A DNA stretch of 64,000 nucleotides from assembly GCA_002928965.1 (NCBI GenBank), contig PERU01000003.1, positions 1 through 64,000 on the forward strand. The letters are read 5' to 3'. Position 1 is the first letter of the stretch. The number at the start of each line of letters is the position of its first letter. Shown piece by piece: positions 7,626-17,013 of the stretch. The notes under the pieces are model-generated. The model did no database searches. It was not told the DNA's origin and saw only the letters and a list, made by a program, of their open reading frames with translations. A program made the translations under genes and the position numbers. The DNA is from Methylomonas sp. (GTDB lineage: Bacteria; Pseudomonadota; Gammaproteobacteria; Methylococcales; Methylomonadaceae).

Positions 7626-10168
7626 CTATGAGAACACCTATCGACTATAGTAACCTTCAGGCAGCCACCATGACCGAACATACGTCTAACGCCGACGCTG
7701 ATTTAGCCTTGGACAGACTCAGCTCGAAAGGATTGCCTGCGACACATCGGGCCGGGTTAATGACACCCCAGTTCCCCCAAAAAATCCTGGTCATAGCCTT
7801 AAGCTGTCTATTGGGCATGGATGTTTATGCCAAGCCTAACGAAAAGCCGGATAGCAAAGAACATCCAAAAGCCACCAGTAAAGGTCATGACAAGGAAAAA
7901 ACTGAACAATTAGCTGAAGTCGAAGTGGTGGAATCCACCAATAAAAGCTTTTTCCCTGACACTACAAAGGCCACCCCTCAATTTAGAGTGACACGAGAGG
8001 ATATTGAAACCAAGGTGAATGCCACCACGGTGGAAGATGCATTACGCTATATTCCTGGCGTCAATGTGCGCAGGCGCTATGCGGGGGATTCCAATGCGCC
8101 GATAGCCATGCGCGGTTCAAATATTACACAATCGGCTCATACCATGGTATTTGCCGATGGCATGCCGATCTACAACATGGTCAATGCCGGACATACCGCC
8201 GCGCCGCGTTGGTCCATGGTAGCGCCCAGCGAAATCGAATCGGTCGATGTGTTATTCGGACCGTTCTCTGCCCAATATGACGGCCATTCCTTTGGTGGTG
8301 TGGTTAATCTGAATACCAAAATGCCGGATAAATTCGAAGCGCAAATGGATGCGACCGGTATTTTCCAGGATATGAATCGAGGTGGCCGCAACCAACTGTT
8401 GCAAGGTTTCAGGACCTTTTTGTCGGGCGGTAATCGTTACGACAAATTCAGTATCTATGGTTCCTACAATCACATGCAAAACGAAGGTCAGCCGATGGAC
8501 CCTATCGGTACGACGGCAGCTTTAACTGCTTTGCCTGGAGGCACAACAGCTATTCCTGTAACCGGTGCGCAATTAATTCCCAGCCCCACTGGGGGCAGAA
8601 ACTTTATTTTCGGCGATAACGGAGTTGATCAAAGCCAAACCGATCTGTTCAAGGTGAAAATGGCTTATGACATTACTCAAGACTTGCAAACCCGCTTTAC
8701 CATTGCCTATGAAGAACGGCTCAGAAGTAATGGCGACCCACTGGTTCTGTCCCAAAACGCGTTGACCGGTCAGACTTTATACAGTACTGCCAATAACAGA
8801 GTTTATTCCCAAGATGGATACTTCTTTAGGGTGCCGACCAACGGTTTCCGGATGCAAGAGCAAACCCGCCAAGCCTTGAATTATGGCTGGAATTTAAAAG
8901 GTAAAATTTCTGATACCTGGAATATCGATACCACTGCCAGTTATTACGATGCCTTTCAGGATAAAACCATACAATCCGCTGGCTTGGCACAGGACAGCCG
9001 TGCTTTAGTCAATGGTGTATTACCGGGACAAGTCACCGACGTAGACACATGGTGGGCAACCTACGATCTTAAACTGGCTACGGATCAGTTTTTGGGACGC
9101 AAGGATTTATCGTTCATGAGCGGTTATCAACTCGTCCATGGCAATAATAATAACAAGGTCTATAACAGCGTCAACTATTCCACTTCCAACCGTGATGCGG
9201 CTGTCAGCGAATCCGGCGGCCAAACTCAAACCAACAGTCTGTTTTCGCAATTGGAGTGGCGCTTCATGACTGACTGGAATGTGATGGCCGGTCTACGATT
9301 TGATCATTTTCAAGCGATAGACGGTCATTTTTATAATTATAACCGGGCGGTAAATGATCCCCGCCGCATTCAAAATTATGAAGATCGGGATCAATCACGG
9401 ATTTCGCCGAAAGCCTCTATCGAATATTCACCGGATGCCTGGACTTTCCGTTATTCGTTTTCCAAAGCCTATCGATTTCCGGTGGCCGAAGAATTGTTTG
9501 CCAGCAAAAACACTGTGGCCGGCACTACATTTTCAGATCCGAATCTTGGCCCCGAAAACGGCTATTTCCATAATTTTATGACGCAGTACGATTTGGCTCA
9601 GGGGTATGTGCGGGCTAATTTCTTTTATGATCAGATTAAAGATGAGATATTTTCCTACAACCCACTACTCGCCGGCGGTAATGGCCCCAATACCTATCTG
9701 GCGATTGGCGAAACCGAAACCATCGGCGTGGATCTGACCTATCAACAGTACGGATTATTTGGCCTACCGTTGGACTTTATGGCGAACACCATCTTCATGA
9801 ACAAGCAGATTGTCAATAACCCGCAAGCCAGAGGTCTGGAAGGCAATGAGTGGCCCAGGATACCCAGACTGCAAGCGAATGTCAGCGCCACCTATCGGGT
9901 TTTGCCGGAATGGGATGTCACTGGCAATGTGCGCTATCGCAGTGATATGTTTCACCAGATTACCAATGTCGATACCGAAGCCAATGTATTCAATGGTTCT
10001 GATGAATTTACCTTTGTCGATTTCAAAACCAATTACCGCTTACCGGAATACCATCATTTGAAAAGTACGATTTCCGCGGGCATCGACAATATTTTGAATC
10101 AAGATGTTTACGAAAATAATCCACTGGCACAGCGCACGTACTATGCCAGTCTGTCATTGAAATACTGA
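7622..10168 (+). CDS. TonB-dependent outer membrane receptor
   Basis: This 848-residue protein has a TonB-box-like region (LAEVEVVEST), a plug domain beginning about residue 120 (VNATTVEDALRYIPGVNV, then IAMRGSN and FGPFSAQYDGHSFGGVVNL) and a 22-stranded-type barrel ending in an aromatic YYASLSLKY. It imports a chelated ligand across the outer membrane using TonB energy. The ligand is not evident: the HupE neighbour suggests a metal complex. The frame opens at 7622, overlapping the HupE stop, but the Sec-type signal (KILVIALSCLLGMDVYAK) begins only after the in-frame ATG at 7760 (residue 47). The functional start may therefore be 7760. No STN signalling domain is seen. Confidence 0.88.
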   Translation: MTMRTPIDYSNLQAATMTEHTSNADADLALDRLSSKGLPATHRAGLMTPQFPQKILVIALSCLLGMDVYAKPNEKPDSKEHPKATSKGHDKEKTEQLAEVEVVESTNKSFFPDTTKATPQFRVTREDIETKVNATTVEDALRYIPGVNVRRRYAGDSNAPIAMRGSNITQSAHTMVFADGMPIYNMVNAGHTAAPRWSMVAPSEIESVDVLFGPFSAQYDGHSFGGVVNLNTKMPDKFEAQMDATGIFQDMNRGGRNQLLQGFRTFLSGGNRYDKFSIYGSYNHMQNEGQPMDPIGTTAALTALPGGTTAIPVTGAQLIPSPTGGRNFIFGDNGVDQSQTDLFKVKMAYDITQDLQTRFTIAYEERLRSNGDPLVLSQNALTGQTLYSTANNRVYSQDGYFFRVPTNGFRMQEQTRQALNYGWNLKGKISDTWNIDTTASYYDAFQDKTIQSAGLAQDSRALVNGVLPGQVTDVDTWWATYDLKLATDQFLGRKDLSFMSGYQLVHGNNNNKVYNSVNYSTSNRDAAVSESGGQTQTNSLFSQLEWRFMTDWNVMAGLRFDHFQAIDGHFYNYNRAVNDPRRIQNYEDRDQSRISPKASIEYSPDAWTFRYSFSKAYRFPVAEELFASKNTVAGTTFSDPNLGPENGYFHNFMTQYDLAQGYVRANFFYDQIKDEIFSYNPLLAGGNGPNTYLAIGETETIGVDLTYQQYGLFGLPLDFMANTIFMNKQIVNNPQARGLEGNEWPRIPRLQANVSATYRVLPEWDVTGNVRYRSDMFHQITNVDTEANVFNGSDEFTFVDFKTNYRLPEYHHLKSTISAGIDNILNQDVYENNPLAQRTYYASLSLKY

Positions 10169-10235
10169 TGTTTCATCCACACAAGGATGTGTAGACTTAC
10201 TTTTCGCTTATTATCATTCTTAAAACCATATCAGC

Positions 10236-10961
10236 ATGAATACTTCACCGCTTGTACTCGAAGCCCAAAACTTGGTCGTCAACTATAAACAGCACCGTGC
10301 GATTGATACCTTGAATCTTAGCGTACCCAAGGGCTGTGTCTACGCCTTATTGGGCGGCAACGGAGCCGGCAAGTCCACCACCATCAGCACCTTCTTAACC
10401 TTTAACCGGCCAAGTGCAGGCCAGGTATTGATCGAAGGACAGTCGCCTCATGAGCAGCCCGATTTAGTGCGCAGCAAAATCGCTTATTTGCCGGAGAACG
10501 TCGCCCTCTACGAACTGATGAGCGGCTTGGAAAATTTGAATTTTTTCTGCACCCTGGCAGACATACACATCAGCCGCGAACAAGCAGGCCAACTATTATC
10601 GGATAGTGGCCTGCAAGCAGATGCGCATGGTAAACGGGTAGCCACGTATTCGAAGGGAATGCGCCAAAAGGTCGGTTTAGCGATTGCTTCAGCCAAACAC
10701 GCCTCGGCGATGTTACTGGACGAACCCACATCCGGCCTTGACCCAAGTGCCGCCAACGATTTTGCACAGCGCATCCGTGCCGCTGCCGATTCCGGGATGG
10801 CTGTTTTGATGGCCACACACGACTTATTCAACGCCAAACAAGTGGCTGATCGTATCGGCATCATGAAGCAAGGACGACTGGTAGAAGAGTTCGATGCGCA
10901 CACTGTGCAGCACGATGAACTTGAACAAAAGTATTTGGCACATGCCAGGGGGCTGGAATGA
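10236..10961 (+). CDS. ABC transporter ATP-binding protein
   Basis: This 241-residue nucleotide-binding domain has Walker A GGNGAGKS (40-47), signature YSKGMRQKVGLA (from 138) and Walker B ending LLDEPTSGLDP (160-170). The YSKGM signature and GLDP segment place it with ABC-2/NosF-like exporters and not with importers. It overlaps the next permease gene by four bases (ATGA), so the ATPase and two permeases are translationally coupled. With no binding protein in the cluster, it is more likely an exporter or an envelope-remodelling ABC system. Confidence 0.88.
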   Translation: MNTSPLVLEAQNLVVNYKQHRAIDTLNLSVPKGCVYALLGGNGAGKSTTISTFLTFNRPSAGQVLIEGQSPHEQPDLVRSKIAYLPENVALYELMSGLENLNFFCTLADIHISREQAGQLLSDSGLQADAHGKRVATYSKGMRQKVGLAIASAKHASAMLLDEPTSGLDPSAANDFAQRIRAAADSGMAVLMATHDLFNAKQVADRIGIMKQGRLVEEFDAHTVQHDELEQKYLAHARGLE

Positions 10962-12370
10962 TAGCGACCATCATTCACAAGGAATTCGTTTCTACCCTCC
11001 GCGATGGACGGCTGTGGATACTGGGGGTTTTTCTATTGGCGATTTTTATAGGATTTTTTCTGGCGTCTACCCATGAACTGAGACAATTGCGTGAGGAAAA
11101 ACACAGTGTCGGCCTGACCGCCAAAGAACAATGGAATACTCAAAGCGTCAAAAATCCACATTCGGCGGCCCATTACGGCATTTATGTGTTCAAGCCCGAT
11201 TTGCCGGTAGCAGCCTTGGACCCTGGCTTGCGGCCTTTTGTCGGCCAATCGCTGTGGTTGGAGCCGCACAAACGTAACCTGACCCGATTCAGTCCCAGTA
11301 CCGATCAAATACTGGCCAACCGTTTCGGACAAGCCACCACCAGTTTTGTTCTGTATGCCTTGTTGCCTTTAATGATAGTGGCGCTCACGTTTAACTCGGT
11401 CAGTCAGGAAAGGGAGCGTGGCACCTTGCGTATGTTGCATAGTTTGGGTATCGCCGCCAAGCCATTATTATTCGGCAAACTTTTGGGTTTGCTGTCGGCT
11501 TTTATGCTGGTGTTATCGCCAGCATTGCTGATTGCCTTGCTGCTGTTAGGTCAAAATTTCAGTCTGGGACTGGATGACGGCTTGAGATTGCTGGCTTCAT
11601 TGGTGATGTTTTTAATGTATTACACCATCTTTGCGGCCGTCTCGATTGCGGCTTCGGCTTTTTTTCAGACCAGTCGCGTTTCCCTGTTTTGTTTATTGGC
11701 ATTCTGGTTGGCCAGTGTGTTTGTCGCACCGCGTCTCGGCGCGGTAACCGCTGAAACTTTTTCGCCCAATCCTACAGCCAGCGAGTTTTGGGAGTCCATA
11801 AAAACCGACATTGCCCAAGGTTTGGACGGTGATGGCAATCATGAGCAACGTGCTCAGGCTTTTGAAGCAAAAGTTCTACAGGAATATGGCGTCAGTCGTA
11901 AAGAAGATTTGCCGGTTGGCTTTGTATCGCTCAACCGACAGCATAATGATGGTTACTCGGTTCGGGTGCATGAATTGCATTTTGATGGTTTACGCGACAA
12001 CTTTGCCCTTCAACAACATTTAACGCACTTTGCGTCTTGGCTGGGGCCCAGTATTGCCATCCGATCGTTGTCAATGGCAATGGCCGGGATGGATTTAGCC
12101 CATCAACGGGATTTTGAAGATGCCGCTGAAGAATACCGGCATTATTTTATTGATTTAACGGAAGACTGGGACCGTGAGCGCAGCCATGGCACGGAACGCA
12201 GCGCTAAAGGGCAGGAATCCGATTGGCGTAGTGTTAAGGCATTCGACTACTCGGCACCCAAGATTGATTTTGCCTTGAGAGCCGCGTTACTCGATGTGAT
12301 GGTGCTGATCTGCTGGCTGGCTGTCGCAATTGCGTTGTTAACCTTTTCTGCCAAGAGACTGACCCCATGA
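10958..12370 (+). CDS. ABC-2 type permease, DUF3526-family, first copy
   Basis: This 470-residue protein has an N-terminal membrane helix (WILGVFLLAIFIGFFLAS), a periplasmic loop of about 90 residues, a cluster of helices from about 130 to 270 (VLYALLPLMIVALTFNSV onward), a second large extracytoplasmic section and a final helix (VMVLICWLAVAIALL). The motif SVSQERERGTLRMLHSLG is the coupling-helix pattern of ABC-2 permeases. It resembles the DUF3526-type permeases often encoded in pairs. Its stop overlaps the next start by four bases. Confidence 0.8.
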   Translation: MIATIIHKEFVSTLRDGRLWILGVFLLAIFIGFFLASTHELRQLREEKHSVGLTAKEQWNTQSVKNPHSAAHYGIYVFKPDLPVAALDPGLRPFVGQSLWLEPHKRNLTRFSPSTDQILANRFGQATTSFVLYALLPLMIVALTFNSVSQERERGTLRMLHSLGIAAKPLLFGKLLGLLSAFMLVLSPALLIALLLLGQNFSLGLDDGLRLLASLVMFLMYYTIFAAVSIAASAFFQTSRVSLFCLLAFWLASVFVAPRLGAVTAETFSPNPTASEFWESIKTDIAQGLDGDGNHEQRAQAFEAKVLQEYGVSRKEDLPVGFVSLNRQHNDGYSVRVHELHFDGLRDNFALQQHLTHFASWLGPSIAIRSLSMAMAGMDLAHQRDFEDAAEEYRHYFIDLTEDWDRERSHGTERSAKGQESDWRSVKAFDYSAPKIDFALRAALLDVMVLICWLAVAIALLTFSAKRLTP

Positions 12371-13761
12371 TTAAACTACTATGCGTTGAATGGATCCGTT
12401 TTCGGCGTAATCCGCTGAATATCTGGATCATCAGTTTGTTTTTTTTATTGTTGACGATAAGTGCCATTTGGTCGGGACTTGCTGCACGGGAATTCAGGGC
12501 CAAGGCCAGCGCGCCCGCAATCCAACAGTCAGCCACTAATCAGGCGGAAATGCATGATGCACCGAAGATGTCGGAAGCTGCATCAAAGTCCACGACAAAA
12601 TCATCGGCTTATTCCGTCAGTTCAGCAAAAGAGCCCTTACGATTGCCCGCACTGGGCGGTTTGGTTCTGAATGTCAGCCAGATGGACTTGTTGAGTCCCA
12701 CCATCAAAATTTCGACCCGAAGCCGTCACACCGATGGCAGGACCAGTGATCAGTTGTTCAATCCGTTGATGCATGAATTCGGATTACTGGATTTTGCCAC
12801 GGTGTTTGCTCTATTGACACCATTGGTGATCATTGCTTTGACTTACGGCTTGGTCCAGGAAGACCGGGAGAGTGGTGTCTGGCGACTGGTCTGCACGCAA
12901 ACCTCCCAGCCCTGGCGATTGGTATTTACAGCATTGATCCTGCGTTATGGGTTATTGCTGTTGATTGGGGTGACGGCATCTGTGCTTGCATTTTTGCTGG
13001 ACCCGGCGTCAACCGGCATTGCAGCCGGACAATGGGTGTTTATGTTGGCCGTCTACAATGTAGTCTGGTTCAGTATGGCCGGTTTATTCATGCTGCTGCA
13101 AATTAGCTCAGGTGCTGTGGCTATCGCCATGTTGGGAACCTGGCTGGTGCTGACTTTTGGGGTACCTGCAGGTATCAGCTGGGCCGCTGACCGCTCATCA
13201 CCCATGCCATCGCGCATGAAAGCCATTATTGATATTCGCCAGTTTCAGGAACAAACCAATCAACAGCGAGAATCGTTGCTAACGGATTGGTATCAAGCAC
13301 ATCCGGAAATAAAACCAAACGGGCCGTTAAAAAGCTTGCCCCGAGAAATCAACGGTCTACCGGCAACCTTGGAACTTGATAGCCGAATCCGGCCTTTGAT
13401 GGTGCAGTTTGACGAGGCCCGTCAGCATCAGTTTGTATTTATGGAGCGTTGGTCAGGCTTATCGCCAGCCTTGGGATTGATTCTAATGTCTGATAGGTTG
13501 GCTGGGATTGATGCGCCGCGTTACGCTGAGTTTGTTCAAGCGGTGAATCAATTTGAAGACCAATGGCGCGGTTTTTTTGTGCCGCTGATCATGGCTAACG
13601 CTCCCTGGTCAGACGATCAGCAACAATCGCTTCCTCAATTTGTTGTTGCCAAAGACGGAGATTTGTCAGCGAGTTTAAGCTTGCCACTATCACAATTGAA
13701 AATTGCAGTGATTTTGCTGGGTTTACTGATTGGATTGCGAAGTCGGTTTGCTAAAACCTAA
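12367..13761 (+). CDS. ABC-2 type permease, DUF3526-family, second copy
   Basis: At 464 residues it is a paralogue of the preceding permease with the same plan: an N-terminal helix (LNIWIISLFFLLLTISAIW), a long polar loop, then helices from about 140. It has YGLVQEDRESGVWRLVCTQ in place of the coupling motif of the first copy. The polar loop (about residues 40-130) is rich in Ala, Ser and Lys and differs from that of its partner. The pair probably forms a heterodimeric membrane unit powered by the upstream ATPase. Confidence 0.8.
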   Translation: MIKLLCVEWIRFRRNPLNIWIISLFFLLLTISAIWSGLAAREFRAKASAPAIQQSATNQAEMHDAPKMSEAASKSTTKSSAYSVSSAKEPLRLPALGGLVLNVSQMDLLSPTIKISTRSRHTDGRTSDQLFNPLMHEFGLLDFATVFALLTPLVIIALTYGLVQEDRESGVWRLVCTQTSQPWRLVFTALILRYGLLLLIGVTASVLAFLLDPASTGIAAGQWVFMLAVYNVVWFSMAGLFMLLQISSGAVAIAMLGTWLVLTFGVPAGISWAADRSSPMPSRMKAIIDIRQFQEQTNQQRESLLTDWYQAHPEIKPNGPLKSLPREINGLPATLELDSRIRPLMVQFDEARQHQFVFMERWSGLSPALGLILMSDRLAGIDAPRYAEFVQAVNQFEDQWRGFFVPLIMANAPWSDDQQQSLPQFVVAKDGDLSASLSLPLSQLKIAVILLGLLIGLRSRFAKT

Positions 13762-13782
13762 GGATTTCGCTACAAATAACTT

Positions 13783-13868
13783 CCCCCTTTGAAAAAGGGG
13801 GATCGAGGGGGATTTAATAAAAAATCTCCCCCCAACCCCTCTTTATCAAAGTGTTGTGTTAAGGGGTT
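13783..13868. repeat. G/C-run palindromic intergenic repeat, copy 1
   Basis: CCCCCTTT-gaa-AAAGGGGG (from 13783) forms a strong hairpin and is followed by a second G-run, then a C-run segment (CTCCCCCCAACCCCTCTTTATC) ending in AAGGGGTT. Related sequence occurs near 15332-15422 and 58401-58461. Located between convergent genes, it could also end transcription of both. It fills most of the 144-base gap. Confidence 0.55.
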
Positions 13869-13905
13869 ATCCCGCCAAAGCCTGTCTTGTCTGCGCGAAC
13901 CCTAT

Positions 13906-15273
13906 TCATAGTAACGCTGTCAGCCACGGTTGAAAAAAAGCCAATAAAAACCCCGTTGCTCCAGAGGCCGCGATCACAGGAATGGCGCCTACTTTGAAGC
14001 GTAACAGCGCCAGTAACGCGCAAAGTCCTATCAATGCCGCAATCGGATCGAAATCACCGCTGAAGCCTTGCGGCCAAAACACGTGATACGCAAAAAATGC
14101 CGCCAGATTCAGGATGACACCGACTACGGCAGCCGTGATGCCGGTTAATGGCGCAGTGAATTTCAGGTTGCCATGGGTGGATTCCACCAAAGGTCCGCCA
14201 GCTAAAATGAACAGAAAACTGGGCAAAAAAGTAAAGTAGGTCACCACACATGCAGCCGCAGCACCCGCCATAAAAAGCCGGTCACCGCCCAATAATTGTT
14301 CTGTCCAACCGGCCACGAAGCCTACGTAGGCCACAATCATGATCAGTGGCCCTGGCGTGGTTTCGCCTAATGCCAAGCCGTCAATCATTTGGTGGGCGCT
14401 CAGCCAATGATAATGTTCTACCGCGCCTTGATAGACGTATGGCAACACCGCATAAGCACCACCAAACGTCAATAGTGCTGCCTTGGTGAAAAACCAGCCC
14501 ATCTGGGTCAGCGCGCCGTCCCAACCATAGCGACTGCACAAGAATCCGATTGCGCCGCCCCATAAGATCAAACCCGCTAAAACCAATTTAGCCAAGCGTT
14601 TGCCGCTGAATTTGGCATGGTCCGGAATGGGTGTGTCATCATCAATCCATGCGGAACCGGCACTTGATTTTGCCGTACCGTGGCTACCGCCGCCGGTAAA
14701 TTTCTGTGGTGCATAGTTACCCCCGATAGCACCCAGCATCCCGGCAACCACTATGATAAAAGGGAATGGGCAATCGAATACAAAGATGGCGACAAACGCC
14801 AAACCGGCGATTGACCGCAGCAGCCCATTTTTCAATGTACGTGAACCGATCCGGTAAGCTGCGAACAGGACAATGGCTGTCACTGCCGGTTTGATGCCGT
14901 AAAGCACTCCGGCGACACTGGGTAAGTCTCCGAATGCCAGATAAATCCAGCTCAACACCATCAAGATACACAACGAAGGCAATACGAACAGGCTACCGGC
15001 CATCACTCCACCCCAGGTGCGGTGCATCAGCCAGCCAATGTAAATTGCCAGTTGTTGCGCCTCCGGACCGGGCAGCAGCATACAGTAGTTGAGCGCATGC
15101 AGATAACGCCGCTCGGAAATCCAGCGTTTATTCTCGACCAAATCCTGGTGCATGAGGGCGATTTGCCCGGCAGGGCCGCCAAAACTGATGAAACCGAGTT
15201 TTAACCAATACCAAAAAGCCTGTTTTATGCTGACTGGTTGCATGGATATGGCGGGTGTATCGGCTTGTTTCAT
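13906..15273 (-). CDS. chrA: Chromate transporter ChrA
   Basis: The 455-residue membrane protein has the two homologous halves of the long-chain CHR family. The N-terminal half carries LGFISFGGPAGQIALM and YCMLLPGPEAQQLAIYIGW; the C-terminal half carries ALLTFGGAYAVLPYV and GLALGETTPGPLIMIV. These proteins export chromate, probably by exchange or proton coupling, and confer resistance. A longer frame reaches 15348, but its extra 25 residues come partly from the adjacent repeat. The ATG at 15273 has a good AGGAAA site upstream, so I place the start there. Confidence 0.9.
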   Translation of the reverse strand: MKQADTPAISMQPVSIKQAFWYWLKLGFISFGGPAGQIALMHQDLVENKRWISERRYLHALNYCMLLPGPEAQQLAIYIGWLMHRTWGGVMAGSLFVLPSLCILMVLSWIYLAFGDLPSVAGVLYGIKPAVTAIVLFAAYRIGSRTLKNGLLRSIAGLAFVAIFVFDCPFPFIIVVAGMLGAIGGNYAPQKFTGGGSHGTAKSSAGSAWIDDDTPIPDHAKFSGKRLAKLVLAGLILWGGAIGFLCSRYGWDGALTQMGWFFTKAALLTFGGAYAVLPYVYQGAVEHYHWLSAHQMIDGLALGETTPGPLIMIVAYVGFVAGWTEQLLGGDRLFMAGAAAACVVTYFTFLPSFLFILAGGPLVESTHGNLKFTAPLTGITAAVVGVILNLAAFFAYHVFWPQGFSGDFDPIAALIGLCALLALLRFKVGAIPVIAASGATGFLLAFFQPWLTALL

Positions 15274-15331
15274 GCAGTGTTTCCTGAACAGACTTAAATA
15301 TAGGACATCAAAGACTTCTTTGAAAAAGAGG

Positions 15332-15422
15332 CGATGGGGAAGAATCATTCAAATGAATCCCCCTCAATCCCCTTTATGCCCTATGGGTACTTTATCAAAG
15401 GGGGACGTTATGTTTGGCGAAT
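15332..15422. repeat. G/C-run intergenic repeat, copy 2
   Basis: The sequence shares the order GGGGAAGA-ttcaaat-AATCCCCCTC and TCAAAGGGGGACGTTATG-TTGGCGAA with the copy at 58401-58461. It lies in the same relative orientation and carries an extra insertion in the loop. It sits upstream of chrA between two minus-strand genes, a place where transcription should pass through or start, so it is unlikely to be a simple shared terminator. Confidence 0.55.
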
Positions 15423-15468
15423 CGCTGAGGCCGTTTTCCAATCAGCAACGGCCATGCTGAGACAAGCA

Positions 15469-16716
15469 TTAATCAATGGCTTTTATCCATCGACACCGAT
15501 CTTTCACAATTTGGGCGGTTTTTTCATTGGCGATACCCTTGGCAATCAACGCTACCACGCGATCATCTGTGTCATAGCCTATATGCGCATCCATCGGATT
15601 GGCCAGTTTGCCCAAACCGAACGCATCATAAATTTTGGCGACGTTAATATTGATATTGGTCACATCAATACATAATCTTGAATCCAGATATTTGCTGACG
15701 AAGTCGTGTTGCAGGTTATAACTGAGTAAATCATTTGGATCGTTAAACGCAATTATGCTGGTTTTGGACACCATGCGTTCAGCATATTTTGGGCCGTTAG
15801 CTTGGCAATACGCGGCTGCCTGATTGGCGACGTTTGGCATGGTGCGGCCTAATTGCAACATCGGCAATTGATTGGACATCATGTAAATCGGGATTTCCTT
15901 GTTTTTTAAGACGTTGCTGATTGCAGTGTAATACGTGGCACTTTCGCCATCCGAATACAGCGAGGCCAGACTTTGCAGGCCGTCGATGGTGATACGGCTT
16001 CCCAAGCTGTGCGATACAAACGCATAACTGTCGTTATAAAAAGGGGTGATATTTTTGGACGAACATGCTTGATGCACGTCATCCGGTAATGAACTCCAAT
16101 CCCCGCTGACCATCCAGCAAAACGATTGCCTGAAAGCCGTCAGAATATCTTCACGCTTTTCGCCCAGATAAATGATGGGGTCGGGACCGGTATCATTGGA
16201 AAATTTTTTCAGCAGATCATTCACTTCCGCGCGGCGAAATGAATGTTCGCCGGAATTGTCATAAGACAGTATTTCCTTGTCTTTATGACTGATTTCCGAC
16301 CAAGTCAATTCATAAAACAGTAGTTCCTGGGTTTGTTCCTGATTCAAGTAGCGATTGATGCGTAGATTACCTAAATTTTTGGTTGGATCTTTGGGGTCTA
16401 ACAGTGAGATATTTTTGTAAGCTTTGACGGTAACCGGTAAATCCAGTTCGTGGGCCAATTTTTCCAGAAATTCAGTCGAATAACCTGCGAGGTGATTACC
16501 TACCCCATGCACCATCAAAATCTTCATTTTCCGGCCTGGAGCTTCCAACTGTGGTTTTATGCCACTGAAATTGTCGCCGGTCACTTCGCAGAGTCGGGTG
16601 TCTTCATTATCCTGTTTTTCCAGAATGGCTTCGGTAATGCCTTTGCCAAAACTGGCGCAGCCAGACAGCAAAACGCTGATAGATAACGTAAGCAAACAAC
16701 GGGTAATTTTTTTCAT
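15469..16716 (-). CDS. Lipoprotein with alpha/beta-hydrolase-like motifs, function unknown
   Basis: The product from the ATG at 16716 is 415 residues and begins MKKITRCLLTLSISVLLSGCAS, a classic lipoprotein signal with cysteine 20 as the acylation site. The longer frame to 16788 places 24 extra residues ahead of this signal and is rejected. Two fold hints are visible: KILMVHGVGNH, an oxyanion-type HG motif, and FVSHSLGSRITIDGL, a G/S-x-S-x-G nucleophile elbow with the likely serine in SHSLG. I cannot name the substrate. It is monocistronic as far as the sequence shows. Confidence 0.65.
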   Translation of the reverse strand: MKKITRCLLTLSISVLLSGCASFGKGITEAILEKQDNEDTRLCEVTGDNFSGIKPQLEAPGRKMKILMVHGVGNHLAGYSTEFLEKLAHELDLPVTVKAYKNISLLDPKDPTKNLGNLRINRYLNQEQTQELLFYELTWSEISHKDKEILSYDNSGEHSFRRAEVNDLLKKFSNDTGPDPIIYLGEKREDILTAFRQSFCWMVSGDWSSLPDDVHQACSSKNITPFYNDSYAFVSHSLGSRITIDGLQSLASLYSDGESATYYTAISNVLKNKEIPIYMMSNQLPMLQLGRTMPNVANQAAAYCQANGPKYAERMVSKTSIIAFNDPNDLLSYNLQHDFVSKYLDSRLCIDVTNININVAKIYDAFGLGKLANPMDAHIGYDTDDRVVALIAKGIANEKTAQIVKDRCRWIKAID

Positions 16717-16817
16717 GATGTAAGTCGTTAATAAATTGGATTGGAAGGTGTTGGATAGTCTTGTTGAATGATAAGGGAACTTCAACAAAATCTAAACCTA
16801 TCGCAAGTTGAAATGAT

Positions 16818-16845
16818 AAAGCCATACCCCATTGCAATGGCTTTT
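16818..16845 (-). terminator. Hairpin with U-run, possible bidirectional terminator
   Basis: AAAGCCAT and ATGGCTTT pair across an 11-base loop, with T-rich sequence on both sides. Read on the minus strand it lies about 170 bases beyond the stop of the Wzz-like gene. The remaining gap to 17013 contains a tract (CGGAATGACGAG and surroundings) of the kind found in dispersed intergenic repeats, and no gene. Confidence 0.4.
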
Positions 16846-17013
16846 TAAGCCGGACATGCCATCAGGCTGGAGTTGTCGCCATGCCCGCAGGGAAGTGGGG
16901 GTCCAGCGCCTTCAACCATCCATTAGACCCGGATTCTGTCCCGAGGGTATGCCGGAATGACGAGTGCTTGCAACTCTGACAAATAGACGAATTAACGGCA
17001 AAGGTTAACCCGG

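Noticed and set aside
10205..10222. Possible Fur box (TTATTATCATTCTTA) before the ABC ATPase gene
   Set aside because: Only one half-site (ATTATCA) matches the Fur pattern; the other half does not.
10508..10978. 156-codon minus-strand frame
   Set aside because: It is antisense to the ABC ATPase, whose Walker and signature motifs fix the coding strand.
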